This document shows, in pieces, positions 1-8,491 of a stretch of DNA of 64,000 nt. Position numbers and translations under genes: made by a program. The DNA is from Adlercreutzia wanghongyangiae (GTDB lineage Bacteria; Actinomycetota; Coriobacteriia; Coriobacteriales; Eggerthellaceae), in assembly GCF_035989245.1 (NCBI RefSeq), contig NZ_JAYMFF010000014.1, positions 124,001 to 188,000 on the forward strand, read 5' to 3'. Position 1 is the first letter of the stretch; each line of letters begins with the position of its first letter. The notes under the pieces were generated by a model. That model did not search any database. It was not told the origin of the DNA and saw nothing but the letters and a program-made list of their open reading frames with translations.

Positions 1-574
<574 letters not shown>

Positions 575-626
575 ATCCCGCCTCTCTCGCTTTTCGGCCG
601 ACTATAGCAGAAAGCGCGCCGGGGCC

Positions 627-785
627 TTACCCCTTCACGAAATGCGGATTGTCGGCGCTGTCCACATAACGGAAACCGAAACGTGCGGCATAGGCATGCA
701 CCAGGCCGAACACCAACTCTCCCACACCGCGGTAGAACGCCGTACGGGCGAATCCCCGCCCACGGGAATACACGCGTGGCCGCAT
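627..785 (-). CDS. Small hypothetical protein, 52 aa
   Basis: A short Arg- and aromatic-rich protein ending in residues HFVKG. I do not recognise a family. The start at 785 is chosen because a GGGGA ribosome-site-like stretch precedes the ATG and an AT-rich TATATA box lies 12 bases further upstream. The frame stays open upstream to about 1019, so a longer form or a remnant of a larger gene is possible. It lies about 50 bases downstream of the radical SAM start, on the same strand. Weakly supported. Confidence 0.3.
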   Translation of the reverse strand: MRPRVYSRGRGFARTAFYRGVGELVFGLVHAYAARFGFRYVDSADNPHFVKG

Positions 786-1203
786 TCCCCAAGATGTATA
801 TAAGCTTTCACCCACGAAGACCTTCTTTTGGTCAAAAGCCCCTGGATTTATCTGCAATTTTCGAGGTTTGAGGAAGAATTTGAGGCCGCAGAAGGGGTAT
901 TCACCCTTCCCACTCCCGTTCGCGATAGTTTTCCCATATAAAAGCTGGCATTTTTGACCACGATCAGGACTTCCGCGCTGAATGTGCCTATAAAACCTTG
1001 TGTTTGCGACCACCGCCAACGAACCACCACCAACGAATGCTCGTTGAGTGCTCCCGAAACCGCCGACACCAAAGATCTAGCTGGCGCAAAAAGACAGAGT
1101 TTAAATTTTCCTTAATAAGGGGGGGTGCCAGCCGCCGCTCCCCTTGGCGGCGGAGATGCCCTGCTATGCTGAACACACCCCGTACGCTGCAGGAAGGAGC
1201 CTC
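786..1203. other. Intergenic region with an operator-like palindrome
   Basis: About 420 bases without a convincing gene, AT-richer than the surroundings. It holds an inverted repeat AAGGGGTATTCACCCTT at 892-908. Its shape (GTA-N2-CAC flanked by G and C runs) resembles the 7-2-7 half-site arrangement of NarL/LuxR-type regulators. It also holds CTTTTG/CAAAAG hairpin arms near 828-841. The DUF1287 promoter should lie here, but I see no clear -35/-10 pair. Confidence 0.3.
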
Positions 1204-1920
1204 ATGGGCAGACACGCGTCGCGCCTCGCTACTAGGAAGCGCTCTCGGGCCCCGTTCGTTGCGGTGGCCGTCGTTCTGGCCGTGCTGGTACTTGCCGGCG
1301 GTGTGTTCATCGGCTTTCGCGAGGGGCCGCTGCAGCACACTTCGGCCGAACCGCTGCCCGACGTATACGAGCCCGCGATGGCCATCGAACCTTTCCAAAG
1401 CAGCCACGACGAGGACGGCGACGGCATCGACGACCAAACCGACGTGCTGGCCAGCGCCGAGGCCTACGTCGCCACGAACCCCAAGTATAGAAGCACCTAC
1501 TACGCGGAAACAGGCTATCCCGACGACGGCTTCGGCGTGTGCACCGACGTGATCGCCCAGGCGCTGAAGGGCACCGGCTACGACCTGATGGCCCTGCTGG
1601 CAGCCGATGTGCAGGAGAATCCCGAGGCTTACGGCATAAGCGAGCCCGACGCTGCCATCGATTTCCGTCGCGTGCGAAACCAGAAGGTGTTCTTCGACCG
1701 GCACGCCGTGTCCCTCACGTGCGATACCAGCGACCCCACCCAATGGCACGGTGGCGACATCGTGGTGTACAACGAGCATGTGGGCATCGCATCCGGCCGT
1801 CGCAACGCTCAGGGCCTTCCCTACCTCATCCACCACTACAGCCCCACGCAAGCCACCTACGAGGAAGACGCCCTGGAAAGCTGGGGCCCCATCATCGGCC
1901 ACTACCGCATATCGGAATAG
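1204..1920 (+). CDS. DUF1287 family membrane-anchored cysteine-peptidase-like protein
   Basis: This 238 aa protein has an N-terminal basic stretch and one membrane segment (about 17-38), then an extracytoplasmic domain matching DUF1287, an NlpC/P60-like fold. The probable catalytic Cys113 (GVCTDVIAQAL) and His192 (HGGDIVVYNEHVGIAS) are in the expected order, suggesting a cell-wall peptide hydrolase or amidase. Residues 68-77 (HDEDGDGIDD) look like a calcium-binding EF-hand loop, as in many exported DUF1287 proteins. The ATG at 1204 is preceded by AGGAAGGAG, which decides the start over an upstream in-frame ATG at 1144. It stands alone; substrate unknown. Confidence 0.8.
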   Translation: MGRHASRLATRKRSRAPFVAVAVVLAVLVLAGGVFIGFREGPLQHTSAEPLPDVYEPAMAIEPFQSSHDEDGDGIDDQTDVLASAEAYVATNPKYRSTYYAETGYPDDGFGVCTDVIAQALKGTGYDLMALLAADVQENPEAYGISEPDAAIDFRRVRNQKVFFDRHAVSLTCDTSDPTQWHGGDIVVYNEHVGIASGRRNAQGLPYLIHHYSPTQATYEEDALESWGPIIGHYRISE

Positions 1921-2082
1921 CGCAAAAAACCCTGCGACTCTGGCACGTAAGGGTAACTCGAGTCCCCATTCCCCAACATGGCAGAACAATTCGGGAGGGC
2001 GCTCCACCCGGCCCAGGCAACTCGCAAGCGAAACGCATTGCGACTTTCAATCCGGCCCGTATCAGACCGATGGCGCAAACAG

Positions 2083-2116
2083 GATCCCGCCGCCTGGGAG
2101 GGTAGGCGGCGGGATC
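2083..2116. repeat. Perfect 12-bp inverted repeat between convergent genes
   Basis: Arms GATCCCGCCGCC (2083-2094) and its exact complement (2105-2116) surround a 10-base loop between the convergent DUF1287 and ferredoxin genes. No T-run follows on either strand, so a factor-independent terminator is not proven. A transcript-stabilising or weak bidirectional terminator hairpin is the simplest reading. Confidence 0.5.
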
Positions 2117-2175
2117 GGAACATCGTTCATACGAGCGAGCACTCGAAAGGGCGTCACAGTCACCTGGAGCCAAAG

Positions 2176-2754
2176 CTAAACGATCACCTGCGCAAACGTT
2201 TCCTCTAAGGCTGCCGGACGAGGCTCGATGCGCAAGCTGGGATTGGTCATCGCGCTGTCAGGCAGGCAGGGCAGCGTGCTCACCGTGCCCTCGCCGTGAT
2301 GCGACTCCAGCTCACTCAGCTCGCCGAACTCAAGGGCGCGCATGGGGCACGCGTCCACGCACACCGGGTTCATGCCCGCATCTCTCAGCGCCTTGCACGA
2401 GTCGCACTTCATCACAAGGTTCTTGCCCTCGGAGTACTGCGGCGCTCCATAGGGGCACGACCCCACGCACGTCTTGCAGCCGATGCACACATCATCGTCG
2501 TGGAGCACCGAGCCGTCCTCGGACTTGAACATGGCGCCGGTCGGGCAATTGGCCACGCATACCGGGCTCTCGCAATGGTTGCAAGCGGCGGCAAAATGAT
2601 AGACGCCGACGTTTGGAAACTCTCCGGACTCGTAGCTAGTCACCCAGCGCAGCGCCACCTCGTCCGAAATGTCGTTACGATCTTTGCAGGCCACTTGGCA
2701 CGCGCGGCAGCCGATGCACGCGCTTTGGTTGTAGTAAAAACCGATCTGACTCAT
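2176..2754 (-). CDS. DmsB/NrfC-type four-cluster ferredoxin subunit
   Basis: This 192 aa protein carries sixteen cysteines in four ferredoxin motifs (C13/16/19/23, C58/61/66/70, C90/93/96/100, C117/120/132/136), the pattern of the electron-transfer subunit of DMSO-reductase-family enzymes. It has no signal peptide, so it presumably rides out with the Tat-exported catalytic subunit encoded 12 bases upstream. It would pass electrons from a membrane quinol subunit to the molybdenum enzyme. No anchor gene follows in this operon; the nearest NrfD gene is divergent at 5979. Family is certain; the partner is inferred from adjacency. Confidence 0.93.
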   Translation of the reverse strand: MSQIGFYYNQSACIGCRACQVACKDRNDISDEVALRWVTSYESGEFPNVGVYHFAAACNHCESPVCVANCPTGAMFKSEDGSVLHDDDVCIGCKTCVGSCPYGAPQYSEGKNLVMKCDSCKALRDAGMNPVCVDACPMRALEFGELSELESHHGEGTVSTLPCLPDSAMTNPSLRIEPRPAALEETFAQVIV

Positions 2755-2766
2755 AACTCCCCCTAA

Positions 2767-5403
2767 TTAGCAGATAACGCGAAGGTCTTTGTCGGCGTCG
2801 TCAACAAGCTCGTCGCCCGTCCACTTCTCCATGTTGGCGATGACGCTGTTCCATCCGGAGATGCCGGCGCCCATGCCAACCGGGCCGCACAGCATGTTGT
2901 CGGCACCGCCCCGGTCGACGCCCGTCTCCTCGTCCATGTCGAGCCACGACCCGTGGGGAAGGGCGATAACACCCGGCATCAAGCGCTGCGTCAGAGACGC
3001 CTTGCGCAGCGTCTTGCCGTGCTGGCTCGTCAGCAGCACCGAGTCTCCCTCGGCGATGCCCTTCTCCGCAGCATCCGCCGCGTTCAGGTACACCGGGTTG
3101 GGCCATGCTTCCCTCAGCCAAGGATTGTTGTCGAGCACCGTGTGCGAACGACGCAGATAGTGGGGGTTGAACACCTGGTAGGGGTACTCGCCCTTGGTCT
3201 TCGCGGCGAAATCAGCATAAGTTTCCTCTAGGCCCTCCACCGGCTCGATGTACTCGGGAATGGGCGGCACGGCGCTGTAGCCCATGTTGGTGATGGTATC
3301 GGACAGATTCCGCGAGAAGATCTCGAACTTGCCACTCGGCGACTCCTCGCGGGGGTTGGCCTCGGGGTCCTTCACGAAGTCCTCGTAGGCGATGTAGCCG
3401 TAGTTGTCGCCGGGCTTGCGCTCCACCTGGTAGCAACCCAAATCAAGCAGTTCGCTCAGTCCGATCTCGCCAGTCTGCGGCTCGCCTTCCACGCCCCAAG
3501 CTGCGATATCCTCCTCGGTGATGGTAACGAGGGGCTTGTAGGTCTTGCCGTCAGCGTCGAGCACTTCCGCACCGGCTAGCTGGTTGAAGAACTGCTGCTG
3601 CTCATCGAAGGGGTACACCTCGGCTGGATCGATGCTCAACCGTTTCGCGAGCTCGCAAGCGATCCACTGGTCGCTATGGCATTCGAACTGGGGGTCGATT
3701 ATCTTCGAGTACACGATGACCATCTCGCGATTGCCCGTGAGGAAGCCGCCGGGGCGTTCCCAGTAGGTATCCAGGGGAAGAATGATGTCGCAGTACTTCG
3801 CACTGGTAGTGAGGAACTGGGCGTGAGCCACAGCGAAATCCACCTTACGATGGGCCTCAATGCCCTTGGCCATGGCGTCGCGCGTCTGCAACAGAGCGCG
3901 GCCAGCATGGTAGATCACATGAATATCAATGGGACGAATCTCGCCCGGGCCGCCCGTCTTGTTCTTGTTCGGCGCGGTGCCAGTGAAGTTGTAGCTGCCC
4001 TCCAAAATGGCGGTCCACAACTCCGTGTCATTAATGCAGTCCGTCACGCCGGGGTCGATGGCGGGGAGACCGTCCTTGCCCGCCTTCACCATGGCAGGTC
4101 CGTGGTTACTCGCCTTGTTGTGGCAAGAGATACCGCACATGTGGCCGGACTTGCCGATATGCCCCGTCATGGACCCAATGGTCATAATCATCTGCGGCAG
4201 ATTGTCCGCCGCATGAGTGCGGCCTGCTGCCCACGCCGTGAGGATCGCCACCTTTTTAGAAGGAACGATTTCCTGAGCGATGCGACGAAGGTTCTCAGGC
4301 GACACGCCGCAGCGCTCCGAGGCCCACTCGGGGGTCTTCGGCACGCCGTCGTAAGTGCCCAGCACGTAGTCCTTGAAGTTGCCCTTGGGGTCTTCGCCCT
4401 CGGGCATGTGATCAGCGTCGAAGCCGATGGTACAGCGATCCAGGAAATCCCAGTCGATCATGGGGTTGGACTCGGAGTCCTCGGTGATGAGCGTGTAGGC
4501 AACCCCGAGCCAAATGGCCACGTCCTGGCTCGGATAGCAGGGGATCCACTCGGCATCGAGCAAGGCGTAGGAATCGTTGTAGTACGGATCAATGGCAATG
4601 AACTTCGCTCCGGCGTTCTTCGCCTGTAGGTAATTGTAGGCTGGGTTGCCTGCCGAACTCCAAGCCGGATTCACGCCAGACAAGATGATCGTCTCACAGT
4701 TACGCATATCCATGCGGTCGTTGACCGCCGTGCCCGTGTCGCCGTCATCGAAGCCGATGAGATGGGGCGTGAGCGACCAAGTTCCCAAAGAGCCCGTGCC
4801 CCAGCGAGACGTATAGCCTCCGAACACATTCAGCAGACGACCGATTTCCGTCCCTTCAGCGAAAATCGAACTATTCCCGTACTGCTCCTTCGCTTTGGAG
4901 AGCTCGGCTGCCACATAGTCTAGCGCCTCTTCCCACGAAATGCGCTCCCATTCGTCTTTGCCTCGCAGCTCCTTATTGGGGTTATCCGGACTCCAGCTCT
5001 TACGCTTCATGGGATACTTAATGCGGTCCTCGCCATATATCTGCCGGCGCTGTGCGCGCCCTCGCACGCAAGCACGCTGCTGAGGATAGTCGGCTGAATC
5101 CTCATGGTTGTCATCCGTTTTCTGCCGAACAACAACACCGTCTTTCACCAGCGCCTTATTAAGGCAGCGGCCGCCGCAATTGTGCCAGCAAGCCGCTGTA
5201 ACCCATTTCGCGGACGCATCAAGAACGGCGAGGTCCGATTCGACAACGTGAGCCGTCATTCCCTCCGCATTTGAGCCCGTCCTGCTCAATCCCTCATCTT
5301 GCGGTGCACAACCCGCAAGCCCGGCCGTAGCAACGGCCGCCGTTGTCAAAGCGGTGCTTTTAAGAAAATCGCGCCGTTTGAGATTTGTTCCAAGCAATGC
5401 CAT
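2767..5403 (-). CDS. Tat-exported molybdopterin oxidoreductase, DmsA-like
   Basis: The 878 aa catalytic subunit belongs to the DMSO reductase family. It begins with a twin-arginine signal (KRRDFLKS, residues 9-16) and a lipobox ending at Cys32 (LAGC), so it is probably a lipoprotein on the outer face of the membrane. A [4Fe-4S] site is formed by C72, C76, C80 and C112, followed by the SADYPQQRACVRG segment common to DmsA-like enzymes. The region around GGYTSRWGTGSLGTWS probably holds the serine-type molybdenum ligand. It is the first gene of a two-gene unit with the ferredoxin and is read from the promoter at 5505-5533. The substrate cannot be predicted: sulfoxides, N-oxides and dehydroxylated catechols are all used by relatives in this bacterial family. 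Confidence 0.93.
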   Translation of the reverse strand: MALLGTNLKRRDFLKSTALTTAAVATAGLAGCAPQDEGLSRTGSNAEGMTAHVVESDLAVLDASAKWVTAACWHNCGGRCLNKALVKDGVVVRQKTDDNHEDSADYPQQRACVRGRAQRRQIYGEDRIKYPMKRKSWSPDNPNKELRGKDEWERISWEEALDYVAAELSKAKEQYGNSSIFAEGTEIGRLLNVFGGYTSRWGTGSLGTWSLTPHLIGFDDGDTGTAVNDRMDMRNCETIILSGVNPAWSSAGNPAYNYLQAKNAGAKFIAIDPYYNDSYALLDAEWIPCYPSQDVAIWLGVAYTLITEDSESNPMIDWDFLDRCTIGFDADHMPEGEDPKGNFKDYVLGTYDGVPKTPEWASERCGVSPENLRRIAQEIVPSKKVAILTAWAAGRTHAADNLPQMIMTIGSMTGHIGKSGHMCGISCHNKASNHGPAMVKAGKDGLPAIDPGVTDCINDTELWTAILEGSYNFTGTAPNKNKTGGPGEIRPIDIHVIYHAGRALLQTRDAMAKGIEAHRKVDFAVAHAQFLTTSAKYCDIILPLDTYWERPGGFLTGNREMVIVYSKIIDPQFECHSDQWIACELAKRLSIDPAEVYPFDEQQQFFNQLAGAEVLDADGKTYKPLVTITEEDIAAWGVEGEPQTGEIGLSELLDLGCYQVERKPGDNYGYIAYEDFVKDPEANPREESPSGKFEIFSRNLSDTITNMGYSAVPPIPEYIEPVEGLEETYADFAAKTKGEYPYQVFNPHYLRRSHTVLDNNPWLREAWPNPVYLNAADAAEKGIAEGDSVLLTSQHGKTLRKASLTQRLMPGVIALPHGSWLDMDEETGVDRGGADNMLCGPVGMGAGISGWNSVIANMEKWTGDELVDDADKDLRVIC

Positions 5404-5498
5404 TTGATTCCCCTCTCATCCTGCGTATCGCAGACAGAGTTACGGTACTAAATACCACAGGTGCAAGGCAACAGCCTAGGATAGTCCCCTCTCACCTT

Positions 5499-5533
5499 AC
5501 TGATATACTATAGTGATTCAGTACATCAGTCAA
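5499..5533 (-). promoter_or_regulatory. Sigma70-type promoter with overlapping palindromic operator
   Basis: On the minus strand, TTGACT (5528-5533) and TAGTAT (5505-5510) are separated by exactly 17 bases, upstream of the DmsA-like gene. An inverted repeat with arms 5499-5509 and 5520-5530 (10 of 11 positions pairing, 10-base spacer) covers the -10 box and touches the -35 box. This placement suggests a repressor. Expected start of transcription is near 5498, giving a leader of about 95 bases. Confidence 0.65.
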
Positions 5534-5618
5534 GCAGTAAACGTGAAGTAATTTGGTCGGCTATCTTCTTTTGTTTCAAAATATATCAAACATTTGTACT
5601 ATAAATAGAGGTAAACCA

Positions 5619-5627
5619 TGGTAGAAT
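5619..5627 (+). promoter_or_regulatory. Extended -10 promoter for the small hydrophobic peptide gene
   Basis: TGG-TAGAAT at 5619-5627 is an extended -10 element without a good -35. Transcription would start near 5634, about 52 bases before the tiny ORF, giving a transcript of about 215 bases that ends at the hairpin near 5850. Confidence 0.35.
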
Positions 5628-5685
5628 AAAACAAGGTCAGGTGGACATAACGGCGCAGCCCTCGCACAGGCGGGAGGTGATCGTT

Positions 5686-5760
5686 ATGAATGAGACTATC
5701 CTTCTGCTGGAGATTGCTTGTTTCCTGCTGATGCTTCTGATGGCTCTTAGCCGCAGATAG
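5686..5760 (+). CDS. 24-aa hydrophobic peptide, putative type I toxin
   Basis: An ORF of 24 codons begins with ATG after a strong Shine-Dalgarno sequence (GGGAGGTGAT). The peptide has an acidic start (MNET), one hydrophobic segment rich in Leu, Ile, Met and Phe, and a basic SRR end. That is the composition of membrane-acting type I toxins such as the Fst/TxpA/BsrG group. A CCCTCGC stretch just upstream can pair with the ribosome site, as in leaders that hold such toxins silent. A consensus-like promoter on the opposite strand (5852-5880) would make an RNA complementary to its 3' end. No homologue is recalled by sequence; the toxin role is inferred from architecture. Confidence 0.5.
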   Translation: MNETILLLEIACFLLMLLMALSRR

Positions 5761-5762
5761 CG

Positions 5763-5845
5763 AAAAGCCGCCCCACGAGGCGCGGAACGGCTGACGCTTA
5801 CCATATCCTTGGCAGCCGTGCCCGTCGCCCCGGGCGACCACCTGG
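5763..5845 (-). ncRNA. Putative antisense RNA (antitoxin) to the 24-aa peptide mRNA
   Basis: Transcription from TTGACG-N17-TACAAT should start near 5845 and read leftward. A hairpin with AGCCG/CGGCT outer arms (5766-5770 and 5788-5792) followed by four U residues (5763-5766 on the plus strand are A) would end it after about 83 bases. The RNA lies entirely within the 3' untranslated part of the predicted peptide mRNA, the arrangement seen in txpA/RatA and bsrG/SR4. No data show that it is made. Confidence 0.45.
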
Positions 5846-5850
5846 CTTTT
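5815..5850 (+). terminator. Terminator of the peptide mRNA
   Basis: A GC-rich hairpin (outer GCC at 5815-5817 with GGC at 5844-5846, inner GTCGCCC/GGGCGAC) is followed by TTTT at 5847-5850 on the plus strand. Confidence 0.45.
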
Positions 5851-5851
5851 C

Positions 5852-5880
5852 ATTGTAACTTCCTCGGCCAGCAACGTCAA
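5852..5880 (-). promoter_or_regulatory. Consensus-like promoter of the antisense RNA
   Basis: TTGACG (5875-5880) and TACAAT (5852-5857) on the minus strand are separated by exactly 17 bases, the optimal sigma70 spacing. No coding sequence lies downstream on that strand before the short antisense hairpin, so the product is best explained as a small RNA. Confidence 0.6.
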
Positions 5881-5978
5881 ACGAACACCCCGCGCTTCAG
5901 CACGCGCGTAACATTTCCCCATCTGGTCTGATATAGTTTACCCATTCAGCAATTCAGTGAGGGAAGGCAGGGGCGCCG

Positions 5979-6851
5979 TTGTACGGCACGTTGATCATAG
6001 CCTATCTGTTCTTGGGCGGTGCCGCAGGGGGCGCCTTCCTGGTCATGGCGGCTTGGTCGCTCGCCTTCCATCGGCGCCCTCCCCACCGCTCCGACCGGCT
6101 GCGCACGGCATTTCGCACATTGAAGGCGGTGGTGTACCCGACCGCCACAGCCATCCTGGCCCTGTCTATGATCTGCCTGTGGTGGGATTTGGAAATGCCC
6201 GACCGGGCCCTGCTCATCTTCCTTATCCCGCGCCCCACGGTGCTCACCTTCGGTGCGGTGGTGCTCGCCTGCGAACTTGTCCTGGGCATCCTGCTCACCC
6301 TGGCGAACCTGTTCCACCTCAGCATTTTCACTGGCCGCGTAAAACGCGTGATCGAAGTGCTGTGCTGCATTTGCTCGGTGGCCGTCATGGCCTACACCGG
6401 CGTGTTCCTCAACAGCAATATCGGCGTACCGCTTTGGCATACGGCCACGCTCGTCGGGCTGTTCTTCTTCTCTGCATTGTCGTCGGGCATCTCCACCGTG
6501 CTGCTCATCGACTACTTCGTGCAGGGGCAAACCTATCTGCTGCGCGCAACGCGCCCCCTCCAGCGCTGCCATTTGGCCTGCCTCGTCCTGGAGCTGGGCT
6601 GCCTAGGAGCCTTCCTGGCCGTTACGGCAGCCAACCCGAAAGCCGCCGATGCCCTGGCGCTCATCCTGTCGCCCGAGATGCTTCCCACGGCAATAATCGG
6701 AGTGATCGGGTTAGGAATTGTGATACCCTTCGCTCTTGAGTTGTACGCGCTGCTCCGAAAGGACTGTCGCATGATTCCCGTTTCGGATTTCGTGTGCCTG
6801 ATCGGGGCCTGCTGCCTTCGTTTCGTCATCATAGTCTGCGGGGTGCACTAA
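5979..6851 (+). CDS. NrfD/PsrC family membrane subunit
   Basis: This 290 aa protein has about eight hydrophobic segments and starts with the glycine-rich first helix (LIIAYLFLGGAAGGAFLVMA) typical of NrfD/PsrC quinol-oxidising anchors. Such subunits link the menaquinol pool to a ferredoxin subunit. It is divergent from the DmsAB pair at 2176-5403, which lacks an anchor, so it may serve that enzyme, but it is co-transcribed with a GntR regulator and an SPFH protein. The start is a TTG after GGCAGGGG; no better start is visible. The stop overlaps the next start (TAATG). Confidence 0.82.
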   Translation: MYGTLIIAYLFLGGAAGGAFLVMAAWSLAFHRRPPHRSDRLRTAFRTLKAVVYPTATAILALSMICLWWDLEMPDRALLIFLIPRPTVLTFGAVVLACELVLGILLTLANLFHLSIFTGRVKRVIEVLCCICSVAVMAYTGVFLNSNIGVPLWHTATLVGLFFFSALSSGISTVLLIDYFVQGQTYLLRATRPLQRCHLACLVLELGCLGAFLAVTAANPKAADALALILSPEMLPTAIIGVIGLGIVIPFALELYALLRKDCRMIPVSDFVCLIGACCLRFVIIVCGVH

Positions 6852-7432
6852 TGGAAACTATGTACGACCTGGCCAACGCCAAGCGAGATGCCGCGGAACC
6901 GAACCGCGCCGACACCGTGCGCGAGGTGCCCCCCGCGGGACGGGAAGGCGCACCCACGCGCAATGCGCAGCGCGCCGACGCGGCGCCCCGTGAAGACGCC
7001 GACGAGGCCCTGTTCGCCATCGACGAATCGTCGGATCTGCCACTGTGGGTGCAGCTGCGCAACCGCCTGGCCCACCTCATCCGCACCGGCTACTTCAAAG
7101 CCGGCGAACAGCTGCCCAGCCTGCGCAGCCTGTCGGCCGAAGCCAGAGTGAACTACAACACCGTGACCAAAGCCTACCGCGACCTGGAGTCCAGCAACCT
7201 CATCGTGTCGGTACGCGGGCGAGGCATGTACGTCCAAAAAAGCGTCACCGTGGACGACTCCCCCGAGAACGCCGTGGATGCCATGGCCGAGCAATGCGTA
7301 GAGGAATACCGAGCCCTGGGTCTTTCCTACCGCGACATCCAACGGCGCCTCACCGATATTGTGCAGGCAAAGGCCGACGAGGCCGCCACCGTCGCCAACG
7401 AGAAGAGGGGCTACTATGGCAAGACGTTCTGA
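6851..7432 (+). CDS. GntR family regulator, YtrA-like
   Basis: The 193 aa protein has an Arg/Ala-rich N-terminal stretch of about 60 residues, then a GntR winged helix at about 63-130 (LPLWVQLRNRL through GRGMYVQ). It ends in a short helical tail instead of a ligand-binding domain. This is the YtrA subgroup, whose members usually repress their own transport or membrane-stress operon. It overlaps the NrfD stop by one base and the SPFH start by 17 bases, so the three genes are translationally coupled. The long unstructured N-terminus is unusual for YtrA proteins. Confidence 0.85.
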   Translation: METMYDLANAKRDAAEPNRADTVREVPPAGREGAPTRNAQRADAAPREDADEALFAIDESSDLPLWVQLRNRLAHLIRTGYFKAGEQLPSLRSLSAEARVNYNTVTKAYRDLESSNLIVSVRGRGMYVQKSVTVDDSPENAVDAMAEQCVEEYRALGLSYRDIQRRLTDIVQAKADEAATVANEKRGYYGKTF

Positions 7433-8369
7433 TCGCGCCGACCGTCGCGAGGGGCGGACGCGCGATGCCGACGCCAAGCTGGGAGACGCGCCGCGCATCG
7501 AGCGCTACAACTCGCCCAAAACCAAGCACACTGACGAAAACGCCCCCATCGTATTCTCGGCCGCCCTGTTCGTGGGAGTGTTCCTAGCCGTAGGCGGTAT
7601 TGGGCTGGCAGCCACCGGCGGCATCGACATCTACATCATCTGCGCAGCCGTTGCCATAGCGGTGCTGGCCGTGTTCACTGTGCGCATTGCCCCCGAATGG
7701 GAAAAGGTGGTCATCCTGCGCTTCGGCAACTACAGCCGCACGGCGGGACCGGGCATCTACCTCACCATCCCCTTCGTGGACCATATTGCCCTGCGCGCCG
7801 ACCAGCGCGTGATGCTCACCGGCTTCGGCGCCGAGGAAACTCTCACTGCCGACTTGGTGCCCATCAACGTGGACGCCGCCGTGTTCTGGATTGTCTGGGA
7901 TGCGAAGAAAGCCTGCCTGGAAGTGGAGGACTACTACGACTCGGTGGCCATGGCGGCCCAGACGGCTCTGCGCGACGCCATCGGCCGCAAGGACGTGGCC
8001 GATGTGGCCATGCGCCGCGTGCAGCTTGACGAGGAGCTGCGCCGAGCCATCGAGGAGAAAACGAGCACCTGGGGCGTGTCCATTCTATTTGTGGAAATTC
8101 GCGACATCGTCATCCCGAAAGACCTGCAGCAATCCATGGCCGCCGAGGCCAAGGCCGAGCGTGAGCGCGACGCCCGCGTGGTGCTCGCCGAGGTAGAGAA
8201 GGACATCGCCGCCATGCTGCTGGAGGCCACCGAGCTGTACCGCCAAGACGAGATGGCCTTCAAACTACGCCAAATGCATCTGGTGAACGAATCCATGAAA
8301 GACGCCAAGTCGTCGCTCGTCGTACCCACAGCCTACGCCGACGGCTTCACCGACATAACGGAGAAATAG
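7416..8369 (+). CDS. SPFH/band 7 (slipin-like) membrane protein
   Basis: This 317 aa protein has a charged N-terminal 45 residues, two adjacent membrane segments (about 46-66 and 70-89) and an SPFH/PHB domain from about 92 to 280. The C-terminal half is a charged helix rich in Glu, Ala and Arg that would oligomerise. Slipins and stomatins scaffold membrane microdomains and interact with proteases. The gene is read with an NrfD subunit and a GntR regulator; what it scaffolds is not evident. The ATG at 7416 lies 17 bases inside the preceding gene. No NfeD partner is nearby. Confidence 0.85.
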   Translation: MARRSDRADRREGRTRDADAKLGDAPRIERYNSPKTKHTDENAPIVFSAALFVGVFLAVGGIGLAATGGIDIYIICAAVAIAVLAVFTVRIAPEWEKVVILRFGNYSRTAGPGIYLTIPFVDHIALRADQRVMLTGFGAEETLTADLVPINVDAAVFWIVWDAKKACLEVEDYYDSVAMAAQTALRDAIGRKDVADVAMRRVQLDEELRRAIEEKTSTWGVSILFVEIRDIVIPKDLQQSMAAEAKAERERDARVVLAEVEKDIAAMLLEATELYRQDEMAFKLRQMHLVNESMKDAKSSLVVPTAYADGFTDITEK

Positions 8370-8491
8370 CTGGCGAAGAAGCGTGCGACGGGGCGGCTAG
8401 TTCGCAACAGAGTGCCCATCCGAAGACCCCAGGCCGCCAAAGCGGCCGCCGCGCCCATCGGGTACAATGGGGACATTTGGGAGGGAGGGTA

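Noticed and set aside
627..1019. A 130-codon protein covering 627-1019 on the minus strand
   Set aside because: The first 78 codons lie over AT-rich, hairpin-containing DNA and do not look like protein; only the last 52 codons, with their own ribosome site, were kept.
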